From Chaenocephalus aceratus (lineage: Eukaryota > Chordata > Actinopteri > Perciformes > Channichthyidae): a stretch of DNA of 64,000 bases. Numbering within the stretch: the first letter of the stretch is position 1; each line of letters opens with the position of its first letter. The notes beneath the pieces are model-generated. The model was not told the origin of the DNA. It saw nothing but the letters and a program-made list of their open reading frames with translations, and searched no databases. Where the stretch lies: contig JAMFTG010000593.1 in assembly GCA_023974075.1 (NCBI GenBank), positions 30,001 through 94,000 of the forward strand. The letters run 5' to 3'. A program made the position numbers and the translations under genes. Shown piece after piece: positions 54,972 through 64,000 of this stretch.

Positions 54972-56267
54972 ACTCAAAGAACATTAATGGTCAGTTCCTT
55001 GTTGTAAAAGGAATACACTTACATTTACGCTGACTCCCTAATGATATACTCCCTAGACCTTAGTGGGGACGCAACAAAGTTGAACAATAAAAACACTTTT
55101 TACAATATTTAAAGAAAAGGAAAAGACTAAATTATCTTTGGAGAAAATGCCATGTAATCCCTTATAAGTATTTCAGCGAGTGAGGCTCGGTATAGTCTGC
55201 ACAAAAGAGACCAAACACTTGATGGAGAAATAAGCATATATTCTGTATTTAAAATGTGAAGTGATGACTGATACAATACGAGCTTTTATGCGGAGAAAAC
55301 TCTTTACCCACAACATTGGAGTCGAGAGGCGAACATTCCTCCCTGATTGGTTAATGAGATGTTCCAGAGTGACGGCGCATTCAGCGATGGGCATTCTGAA
55401 AGCCATCTCTGTAATCACCACACACTCGTTGTAATTGCCAATCTGATGCCAAAGCCATTTCAATCAAATCACAGGATAGGCCACACTGACGACGTGTGTA
55501 TCGAATGAAAGTGTTTTTGTGAAGGGCGGTGCTGCTGGTACCCGGTGTTTAAATCCAAATGTGGGAGCACGCCGCTTCACATTCGTGTAATTCAGAAAGT
55601 GACCAAACACCCGAGGCATTAACACAGATATAATTTCTCTCAGAACAATACTTCCACTGCCACAGAGCTGCGAGTAGTGGACGAGACGTCTTTGATGAAC
55701 AAATACCTCTACCGATATCGTGCGGTTGGCTATACAGATGTAGCACTCCAGATCAGACTCAAATGGGTGTGTCCCAGTCAAAAGCCCAGCGGATGCCAGT
55801 GGCTGGGGGTGTTGCCAAATTGCTAGAGGGCGTCGCCCAATTTCCCCATTTGTTCAATTACAGGATTGAACCATGAGATGGCGCTTCATTCACAAAATAC
55901 ACAATGGGTGTTGTAGAAACATCAATATTTTAGATCAAATAAAGTATATAGTTTGCTTTATGCAGTATATTTATTGTAATATTGTACAGTAGATTGAAGT
56001 AAATCAACTTATACATTAAGATAAGATAAGATGGTAGATGGTAGATAAGATAAGATGGTAGATGCTTCCACAACATATTTACGGCATTAATTGATACATT
56101 AATGGTGTTTTAACGACTAATTGGCAATTTCCAGAACAGCTAGAACGGTCTGTGTTCAGAACATGTCATAACTTAACTTAAAATGCCGTATTACAGCATT
56201 AAGATATGCTACATCTAATCCAATATCTTCTCTAATGTCACTATAACGATATATTATTGATGATATT
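54972..56267. other. Unassigned stretch
   Basis: Contains a small duplicated AAGATAAGATGGTAGATGGT motif at 56019-56068. No gene recognised. Open frames at 55173-55781 on the minus strand have no known motif. Confidence 0.4.
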
Positions 56268-56680
56268 ATTCCACCCCAGCTCCCACCACAGCTTCCACCC
56301 CAACTCCCACCACAGCTTCCACCCCAGCTCTCACCCCAGCTCCCACCACAGCTTCCACCCCAGCTCCCACCACAGCTTCCACCCCAGCTTCCACCCCCAC
56401 CACCCCAGCTTCCACCCCAGCTCCCACCACAGCTTCCACCACAGCTTCCACCCCAGCTTCCACCCCAGCTTCCACCCCAGCTCTCACCCCAGCTCTCACC
56501 CCAGCTCCCACCACAGCTTCCACCCCAGCTCTCACCCCAGCTCCCACCACAGCTTCCACCCCAGCTCTCACCCCAGCTCTCACCCCAGCTCCCACCACAG
56601 CTTCCACCCCAGCTTCCACCCCAGCTCTCACCCCAGCTCCCACCCCAGCTTCCACCCCAGCTCTCACCCCAGCTCCCACC
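56268..56680. repeat. Minisatellite, 12-bp unit CCCAGCTTCCAC, array 1
   Basis: About 34 units of CCCAGCTTCCAC / CCCAGCTCYCAC / CACAGCTTCCAC. Longer blocks recur. Period 12 keeps frames open ([17 protein letters not shown]), so these are not genes. Confidence 0.95.
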
Positions 56681-56705
56681 TAGGGATTAGGGTTAACCCT
56701 AACCC
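56681..56705. repeat. Head-to-head telomere-like motif
   Basis: TAGGGATTAGGG followed by TTAACCCTAACCC: two TTAGGG-like units in one direction meet two CCCTAA units in the other, centred on TTAA. It lies directly at the end of the 12-bp array. Too short to be a functional telomere. Confidence 0.7.
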
Positions 56706-57554
56706 TTTCTATATCGCTCTCAGACGTGTTTATATCTAAACACCGTTCACAGTCGATCGCTGTCACGTGGAGGCGGCGTCTCTTCATAAAAGGACTTTGC
56801 TTTTGATTCAGATAAAGCGAGTCGTTTCTGACGGATTCACGTCTAATGATGTTTTAGTAATTATTAGTTTTTAAACTCGCTAAAGTATTCCACCGTTCGT
56901 CCCGCCGCAGAACAGCCGGGACGCGAGTCGCCGTCAAGAGAGCTCATCGATCCCACTTTAACTAGTTCAGCTCCCTCCTCCTCCGTGCCGCCAAGAAGCC
57001 ACGAGAAACCGTCACAGGTGTGAAGTCGGAGACAAATATCGAATATTGGCACAAAATATAGGCGACTGGCAGCCGGACGCACGTTTCTGACATTTCTTTC
57101 AACGAGGAACGATTGGCCGTGACTGCAAGAGGACAGAACGTGAGGAATACACTCTGCTGCGTTCAGAATTGGACTTTAAGGAAAGACGCTTAGACTTCAA
57201 CGGTGACTCGTTTTAAAAGCTCACAGAGGACGTGGAGCTGAAGTACTTTAATAATGGCCTCCTTCTTAGTGTTTTCTCATTAGATTACATCAAGTATTAA
57301 TTGAAGTAATTTGGCTTTTGCTCCGCCATTTCCGAAGCGGATATGAAGTTGTTTTAGTCGTAAATGTCTCTTTTTCTAGGGTGCAGCTTTGATTGACAGA
57401 CACCTCAAATGCAGTGAAAAACAAACCAGAAAGAAGTGTGTACTTTGACTGCTTCTGGAACACTTCAGAATAAAAGATGATGCTGTCTGACGAGGTCTGA
57501 AGCCCTTTGGTTACACAGTTCCTGATTACTCATTCATTTATGAAGACATGATAT
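56706..57554. other. Unassigned stretch between the twin arrays
   Basis: No gene or repeat recognised. Confidence 0.4.
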
Positions 57555-57935
57555 GCTTATACCCCAGCTTATACCCCAGCTTATACCCCAGCTCCCACCC
57601 CAGCTTATACCCCAGCTTCCACCCCAGCTCCCACCCCAGCTTCCACCCCACCACCACCCCAGCTTCCACCCCAGCTTCCACCCCAGCTCCCACCCCAGCT
57701 CCCACCCCAGCTTCCACCCCAGCTCCCACCCCAGCTTCTACCCCAGCTTCCACCCCAGCTCCCACCCCAGCTCCCACCCCAGCTTCCACCCCAGCTTCCA
57801 CCCCACCACCACCTCAGCTTCCACCCCAGCTTCCACCCCACCACCACCCCAGCTTCCACCTCAGCTTCCACCCCAGCTTCCACCCCAGCTTCCACCTCAG
57901 CTTCCACCCCAGGTTCCACCCCAGCTCCCACCTGT
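57555..57935. repeat. Minisatellite, 12-bp unit CCCAGCTTCCAC, array 2
   Basis: About 31 units of the same 12-base unit as array 1, with a TATACCCCAGCT variant at the left and CACCACCACCCCAG variants. It ends at CACCTGTAGGCTCGG. Confidence 0.95.
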
Positions 57936-58418
57936 AGGCTCGGGGGGGTAGTTAGTATTTAATCATCACTCATCGCGCTGTGTATATCTGTGGAGCGATG
58001 AGGCCCGAGCCCAGAAGCCAAACTCAACCATATGCTGCTTCTGATAAACATGTGTTTTCTGACTGAACGGGATTTCAAGAGGAAATAAACCTAAATAACT
58101 CAAAATATATGAAGTGGTGTGACTTCAAAACAGGAACAATGCTTAAGGAGGGGTAGCACTTTAAACACCTAATGGATGATGCACTACAAATGATGTAAGT
58201 CCTCGAATTGATTGCAAAATTAGTCTGATTAATTTCGGCCACTTATACATTTAATTTATACTTTAATCAAAAATGCATCAACAGTCTGTCTCATCGGTCA
58301 TTTGATTAAAATGCTGTTAATATGCATCACTAATTACAACATGAAGAGGATGCACGAGTTGAGATATATTGCTTTATTTTGAGGTCCTGCATCATAGTTT
58401 TAAGTTTTTAGTATTTAA
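57936..58418. other. Unassigned stretch
   Basis: No gene or repeat recognised. Confidence 0.4.
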
Positions 58419-58517
58419 TAGTGGAGTACAAATACTTCGTTACTGTACTTAAGTAAACAATGTTGGTATCAGTACTTTACTCCACTACTTATTTTTCTGA
58501 CCACTTTTTACTTTTAC

Positions 58518-59518
58518 ATTATGAACACAAATACCTGTACTTTCTACTTCTTACATGTTGAACTCAAATACCTGTACTTTCTACTTCTCACATGTTGAAC
58601 ACAAATACCTGTACTTTCTACTTCTTACATGTTGAACTCAAATACCTGTACTTTCTACTTCTCACATGTTGAACTGAAATACCTGTACTTTCTACTTCTT
58701 ACATGTTGATCTCAAATACCTGTACTTTCTGCTTCTCACATGTTGAACCCAAATACCTGTACTTTCTACTTCTCACATGTTGAACTCAAATACCTGTACT
58801 TTCTACTTCTCACATGTTGAACTCAAATACCTGTACTTTCTACTTCTCACATGTTGAACTCAAATACCTGTACTTTCTACTTCTCACATGTTGAACTCAA
58901 ATACCTGTACTTTCTACTTCTTACATGTAGAACTCAAATACCTGTACTTTCTACTTCTTACATGTTGAACTCAAATACCTGTACTTTCTACTTCTCACAT
59001 GTTGAACTCAAATACCTGTACTTTCTACTTCTCACATGTTGAACTCAAATACCTGTACTTTCTACTTCTTACATGTTAAACTCAAATACCTGTACTTTCT
59101 ACTTCTTACATGTTAAACTCAAATACCTGTACTTTCTACTTCTCACATGTTGAACTCAAATACCTGTACTTTCTACTTCTTACATGTTGAACTCAAATAC
59201 CTGTACTTTCTACTTCTCACATGTTGAACACAAATACCTGTACTTTCTACTTCTCACATGTTGAACTCAAATACCTGTACTTTCTACTTCTTACATGTTG
59301 AACTCAAATACCTGTACTTTCTACTTCTCACATGTTGAACACAAATACCTGTACTTTCTACTTCTCACATGTTGAACTCAAATACCTGTACTTTCTACTT
59401 CTTACATGTTGAACTCAAATACCTGTACTTTCTACTTCTCACATGTTGAACTCAAATACCTGTACTTTCTACTTCTTACATGTTGAACTCAAATACCTGT
59501 ACTTTCTACTTCTTACAT
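58518..59518. repeat. Minisatellite, 37-bp unit, about 27 copies
   Basis: The same unit as at 20212-22912 in the same orientation. Confidence 0.95.
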
Positions 59519-59602
59519 TTCAAAGTTCTTTACTTTGACTTGAGTAAAGAAGTTTAGTCAGTACTTCTACTTTAGTATTTTTAAACAGGAGTATCTGTTC
59601 TT

Positions 59603-59738
59603 CTACTTGAGTAAAGGATGTGTGTACTTCTACTTGAGGAAAGGATGTGTGTACTTCTACTTGAGTAAAGGATGTGTGTACTTCTACTTGAGGAAAGGAT
59701 GTCTGTACTTCTACTTGAGGAAAGGATGTGTGTACTTC
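59603..59738. repeat. 27-bp tandem, five copies
   Basis: CTACTTGAGGAAAGGATGTG + TGTACTT is repeated about five times with AGTAAAGG/AGGAAAGG alternation. It amplifies the sequence that is single at the right end of the other hAT-like copies. Confidence 0.9.
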
Positions 59739-59749
59739 AACCATCTCAG

Positions 59750-60798
59750 CATTGAAGTTGGTGCCTGCCCCTGCAGAGAATCTTAAAGTGGGACGTCTAG
59801 ATAGTGTATCGGGCTTAGGGCACCTCGTGAAGACTCCTAACCCTCGTGAAGACTCCTAGCCCTTGAGGTAATGGGACGGTCCCTTCAACGACCCATTGAT
59901 ATGATTAATAACCTTCCTTCGCTGCCCGCTGATAATTATAGCTTGTATATTTCCGTACGTATACAGTTGTTGACTCGCTAATTTGTGATGTGGAAGTCAC
60001 TGTCAGACGGCCAATCTGAGCGGGGTGCTTTGTGATAAAGGATGGTATCTATGGGAACCAGCGGTGTGCAACCGGGTTATGACTAAGGTCACCGCGGAAG
60101 GAGTTTTCGGGACTGTAGGTGCTTGAAGTCGGTGTCATCAACATATATCACGGTGACCGAGACGCTCCGGCGCTTTCTAACTGCCGCTACAAAGCCGGAG
60201 GAAGAGCATTGTGTTTCTGTAAGAGTAAAGAGACAAAGCAGAGGAGCACTGACGGACTGGTTTCGGTGGTTAAGAGCACATGTGGTGGACTGGCTCGGCC
60301 TCCCTTCAGTGCCTCGTTGATTTATCATAAGTGGAACGCGTTAACGCCGCGTTTAGTGTAGCCGTACAGAGTACCCATCTTCCCCTCCACTCCCACACCA
60401 CCCCCTGATCGTTATGTCGTCTGTTTATGATGCACGGCTCTCTCATAATGGCCCGCTTGGCGTAATGCTATCCATCAGTCTTCCCAACGGCCTACTTTCA
60501 CGCGGACACCTTTCCCCCTCCTCCGTGATGCATTACCACCAAAACCAACGATTGACTTTGAAAGAGTGATACGAGGACGGAGGTGTGTTTTCCGGAAGCC
60601 GCTGAAGGGGACCAGGATGCGTTCGACGACTATTTGGCGAGTGCATCCGGCTTTATGTCAACGCCAGCGGAGAGGAAGTCGAATGCTTTCGGAAAAAGCT
60701 TGAGTCTATTTCAGATTCACCTCGCGTACCAGCGGCGTGCCGCGCTAGTTGATGCGTGTAAATGCCTCTCGCTGCAGAACACAAATAATACTTTTATG
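59750..60798. other. Unassigned stretch
   Basis: A short direct repeat, CTCGTGAAGACTCCTAACC, occurs at about 59824-59860. Overlapping open frames on both strands at 60089-60361 show no recognised domain. Confidence 0.4.
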
Positions 60799-60929
60799 TG
60801 GGTGTGTGTGTGTGTGTGCGTGGGTGTGTGTGTGTATGTGTGGGTGTGTGTACGTGTGGGTGTGTGTGTATGTGGGTGTGTGTGTGTGTGTACGTGTGTG
60901 TGTGTGGGTGTATGTGTGTGTGTGTGTGT

Positions 60930-60980
<51 letters not shown>

Positions 60981-61106
60981 TATGTGTGTGTGTGTACGCA
61001 CGTGGGTGTGTGTGTGCGTGTGTACGTGTGTGTGTGTATGTGTATGTGTGTGTGTGTGTGTATGTATGTGTGTGTGGGTGTGGGTGTGTGTGTGTGTGTG
61101 TGTGTT
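60799..61106. repeat. Long compound (GT)n tract
   Basis: About 300 bases of GT with GGTG, GTAT and GTAC interruptions. The multiple long Cys-Val and Thr-His frames here are artefacts. Confidence 0.97.
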
Positions 61107-61789
61107 TTATCAGCCAAATTAAGTTCACCACCTTATCTGCTGCATTTTTCTGTTGGCATTTTGCATCGTAGTTGTTTATTTGTTTCCGCCAGACTCACTG
61201 AGGGTTCCTCTTATCCTCCATTTCCATAAAAGTAGCTTCGGTAACCTTTATTAGAATTCCTCATTTTATCGGAGCAGCTTAAAAATGTCAAAGTATCAAA
61301 TAAATCACATCCGAGCGGCTTTAACGCTGAACGCTGGCGCAGAAAAACATGAGCACAATATCTACTGACATTTGGGTTCTTCCTCAGAAAGATCAGAGTC
61401 TGTCTCTTCTAATAACGACCCGCAGCATTATTGGAGCCTTTGGAGAGCGCTACTGAACCTGGCAGAGGGTGTAATATTAGGGATTGAATGTTTCATTTGC
61501 TGAGACATGGCCTGACCTCCTTTACCGAAATGTCAGAAGCAGGCGAGTGGCGGCAGAGACTGGCGATGCATACTTTCTGTTGTGAAGAAGGTACATCATT
61601 TAGAAATATTGAAGAATTCATTGCAGCTGGAAGAAGGCTTTTCTCCCTCAGTTAGACGCTTTCATATGAAGCATTGTATCAATGGCGTTTTCCCCTTTTC
61701 GGATTGTAGTTATAATTTTAATAAATAAATAAAAACACTTCGTTTAGTTCCGGAAATTCGTTGTTGTGTGTTGCTGCCGGCCCGTCTCT
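61107..61789. other. Unassigned stretch
   Basis: No gene or repeat recognised. Confidence 0.4.
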
Positions 61790-62175
61790 CCCCCATTCTC
61801 ATTGAGTATGTTACAAAGAGTGAAACAGCGCCCCTCTAGATGTTATGGTGAAACAGTAGATTGCACTCTGCTGCGAGAGGAGGCCAGCCGAATCTGGCTT
61901 CCTTTGGTGAAAGAAAATGGAGGGATTGACCGATCAGACGAGGCTCACGTGATGCCCCTGCCAACCTGTGATTGGTCAGGGCCATGCCTAGGGAAGCCAG
62001 AGGCGCAGCGACGCGTCCTAAAACCCGGAAGTAAGCTGCGCTCGGTTTCCCTCGACAGAAAAGCAACGGGATTTCTCCTGAGGATTTTGGAAAATAGCTC
62101 GAAATAAGGTCAGTGGAAAACGAACCTGTTAGATAAATGCACGTTGTGTTCAGCCGGATAATATCCACATGTCTA
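61790..62175. repeat. Possible dispersed repeat
   Basis: TTGGTGAAAGAAAATGGAGG, ACCTGTGATTGGTCAGGGCC, TCGGTTTCCCTCGACAG, TTTTGGAAAATAGCTCGAAA and TTCAGCCGGATAATATCCAC feel like a teleost dispersed repeat, but there is no second copy in the window and no ends are defined. The overlapping open frames on both strands are not supported as genes. Confidence 0.3.
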
Positions 62176-63371
62176 CCCTACTTTTATAATTGTCGAATCA
62201 TAAATCTAATCGATAGAAGATAGATGGAGTGACTGCATCACTCTCACCGCCGTTAGGAAGTAGCAAGCAACTGAAGCGAGTGCAATTACGGAGGGTGGAG
62301 ATTTGGAGTATTTACTCAAAAATAATTGTACTAAACTAAAGCAGCAACAACAAATACAATCTGATGACTGGCTGATGCCCAAACTGGAGCTGTGTACAGC
62401 GAGGGACAAAGGAGCGAGTCGGACGTAAAACGTTAAAGGTCTCCTGATTTAGTTGTGAATGAATGCTTATTAGAGTTTGGGCTGGAGAGCGCGTGCGGAC
62501 CTGTCGGCTAGATAGCAGGCGTGTGTAAGTCCTGCATCTGTATGATACGAATGTGTGTTCAATGATACCGGGTAACTCATCTGGTCACGTTATTACATTG
62601 ACCACCACACCCCCGCCACGCAACTGAGTAGGAGTGATTTATATTTAAAATACTACGCATTGTATCCCTAGCTTTAGCTGTGCTAGCTTATGGACATTTG
62701 GTATGTTCACATCTTACAGAGTTTCAAATGTTTGCAAGCTTCTTTTAAAACGTCCGGCGGCAGAAAGCACACACTGAAATACACACATTCTACTTCTATT
62801 TCTTTTTTGAGCTCATAAATACTTCTCAATGTCAGCATTCACTGCCCTCCGCGGCTAAGAAGTACTCTTGTCTTGCCGAGTCTCAGCTTCTGTCGGATGA
62901 CTTTGACGTCTGTGTCGTTTCTGGCATTTTTCTTTCTCTTCCAGTATTTTGCAATCTGGCATTTCTGCCTCTCACGCGGTGTTGGAGTGACACCTCTAAC
63001 AGGATGTTCTCATCTGCTGCTCTGAGTGCTTTCTGGTTTACGGTCGGCCGAAATGAAGTGGAGCACGGATGGTTTTTAAGGTCCTTTAAAAGCACACAGA
63101 TGGTGGACGCGATGCTGCGTCAAAATGGAAAGAATTACACATGTTTTCCCCTTTTCGAAAATATGTCCATTTGTGTCAGAAATACTTGCTCAGAGTGGAT
63201 TTGTATGCAGAACAAGGAAGCAGACTGTGGCTGCCAGTCTGCAAAGGCACTTTTGGTGTTGCTACCTCTGTGTTTGACTTCTTTGATGCCAAGGTGGACA
63301 TGTGCACCTGGTGCCTTCGACTTAGCCCCGCGGCATGAGTCCTGTGGATGTGGAAGCTGTGCACTGAGACT
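62176..63371. other. Unassigned stretch
   Basis: The open frame plus 63004-63477 (157 codons) runs into the MITE-like repeat at its end and has no recognised domain. No gene called. Confidence 0.4.
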
Positions 63372-63810
63372 TAAAGGTCTCCTATTATTCTATTTTAGGC
63401 ATATATTACAGGTCTCAGATATATACAAATATATAAAAAAACTTGTCGATGAAGTGTTTTGCTCAAAATACCACTAAGATCTCTATTTCAGCCCTGTTAC
63501 TAAAGTGCTGATTCTGGGTCAGTAGCTTTAAAAACCACATCAAGGATTATTTCTGAAAAGGACAGTACCTTTTTACTTCCTGCTTCGTCACACACACTCT
63601 CTCCAGTACAGGTTAGCTCTGAGTGTTAGCGATGCTTGCTAATGTAAACAAAGACCATATTACTTCCAAAACACGTCGCGCATTGTTTCTGACAGCAACG
63701 TCTCTGATTGGGCCGTGGGGCTAAAGCCCGCCCACATTTCAGATATTACGTCATATCGGCTGCAAATCTGGATCAGCTCCGTTTTTAGAGACGTGGGTAC
63801 GGAGGAGAAG
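63372..63810 (+). mobile_element. MITE-like teleost repeat (TTAAAGGTCTCCTATTAT start)
   Basis: The left edge TTAAAGGTCTCCTATTATTC with TTTAGGCATATATTACAGGT, then TTTCAGCCCTGTTAC. Towards the right, TCTGATTGGGCCGTGGGGCT, AAAGCCCGCCCACATTTCAG and CGTCATATCGGCTGC. This is a combination I know from a common fish repeat. No inverted ends are verified. Confidence 0.45.
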
Positions 63811-63841
63811 AGAGAGGGTTTTGCTTCCTGACACTTTGAGA

Positions 63842-64000
63842 GATTATGTTATTTGGAAAACAAAAAACAGATACAATTAATACTAGATAACATACACATA
63901 GAAAGAGTATATGGAATTAAGTTCCTTGGTGTGGTTTTAGACCACAACATCAGCTGGAAGCCTCATATCACTCATGTAAAAGCAAAACTGGCTAATATTG
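63842..64000 (+). pseudogene. Broken non-LTR reverse transcriptase C-terminal region, cut by the window edge
   Basis: The frame ending at 64000 reads IERVYGIKFLGVVLDHNISW, then KPHITHVKAKLANI. The FLGV-x-LD-x-x-x-x-W-x-x-HI pattern marks the region downstream of the catalytic core in Jockey/L2/Rex-type LINE proteins. The upstream part (MLFGKQKTDT) lies in a different frame, so a frameshift occurs near 63875-63885. It continues beyond the window. Dead copy by present sequence. Confidence 0.65.

Larger units (their letters stand above)
58419..59749 (+). mobile_element. hAT-like element with 37-bp array, both termini damaged
   Basis: The left edge AGTGGAGTACAAATACTTCG follows AGTATTTA in place of the intact CAGAGGTGGGAAGTA. 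The right end CAACCATCTCAG corresponds to the complement of CAGAGATGG with changes. Between lie ATCAGTACTTTACTCCACTA, the 37-bp array, TAAAGAAGTTTAGTCAGTAC and a small 27-bp tandem. No target duplication is recognisable. Confidence 0.65.

Noticed and set aside
60583..61229. Cysteine-valine and threonine-histidine rich frames
   Set aside because: They are translations of a (GT)n tract.
61766..62168. Overlapping ~110-codon frames on both strands
   Set aside because: Both strands are open over the same bases with no motif, and the sequence resembles a dispersed repeat.

Overview
The window looks like nuclear DNA of a ray-finned (teleost) fish. The evidence is a dense mix of teleost-type dispersed repeats: hAT-like and Harbinger-like MITEs with target-site duplications, a tRNA-headed SINE, LINE 3' ends of RTE/Rex3-like and L2-like type, LTR fragments, and many (CA/GT)n microsatellites. 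I find no bacterial, viral or organellar gene organisation. I recognise no intact host protein-coding gene, rRNA or tRNA gene. Every long open frame runs either through a tandem repeat whose period is a multiple of three or through a dead transposon. The only host-exon candidate is a weak 69-base stretch on the minus strand (26838-26906).

The dominant feature is tandem repetition. By eye about a quarter of the 64 kb is minisatellite: a 9-bp array (199-468), a 15-bp array (2092-2950), 37-bp arrays at five places (6394-7585, 18451-19099, 20212-22912, 31480-32468, 58518-59518), a 29-bp array of about 4.4 kb (11858-16228), an 18-bp array (35759-36412), a 10-bp array (48170-48572), 33-bp arrays (49211-50219, 51325-52465), twin 12-bp arrays (56268-56680, 57555-57935), and small 27-, 48- and 178-bp tandems.

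Many of these arrays lie inside recognisable dispersed elements. The 37-bp unit sits in an hAT-like element with CAGAGGTGG / CAGAGATGG ends, and one copy has an almost perfect 8-bp target duplication. The 15-bp unit sits in an (ATCA)n-headed element whose second copy at 38 kb carries only about eight units. The 33-bp unit belongs to a family that also has an unexpanded copy at 1194-1568. The 18-bp and 10-bp units sit in a MITE-like element and a LINE 3' tail. The best reading is repeated birth of minisatellites inside transposons, in a minisatellite-rich, possibly subtelomeric, gene-poor region. A short head-to-head telomere-like motif at 56681-56705 fits this but does not prove it.

Layout: 1-5.5 kb holds a palindrome, arrays and an LTR-like fragment. 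6.2-7.7 kb is the best-defined hAT copy. 8.4-11.6 kb has CA repeats and a TTAA-flanked MITE. 11.9-16.2 kb is the giant 29-bp array. 18.4-23 kb has two 37-bp arrays whose right ends are near-duplicates. 24.4-27.3 kb has a gypsy-like LTR, a hAT-like element with transposase debris, and a SINE. 28.8-33.5 kb has an RTE end, a hAT MITE with a perfect target duplication, a Harbinger-like MITE nested in a hAT-like element, and a second LTR-like copy. 35.6-43.1 kb has the 18-bp array, two LINE ends, a small hAT MITE and an L2 end nested in the centre of a Harbinger-like MITE. 43.4-52.5 kb has a hAT-like element, diverged ~310-bp repeats, a second TTAA MITE and the 33-bp arrays. 54-59.7 kb has a long-TIR MITE, two 12-bp arrays and the last 37-bp array. 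60.8-64 kb has a long GT tract and, at the edge, a broken LINE reverse-transcriptase end.

No pathway or operon links these elements. What they share is repeat turnover: transposition, nesting, and replication slippage or unequal exchange.
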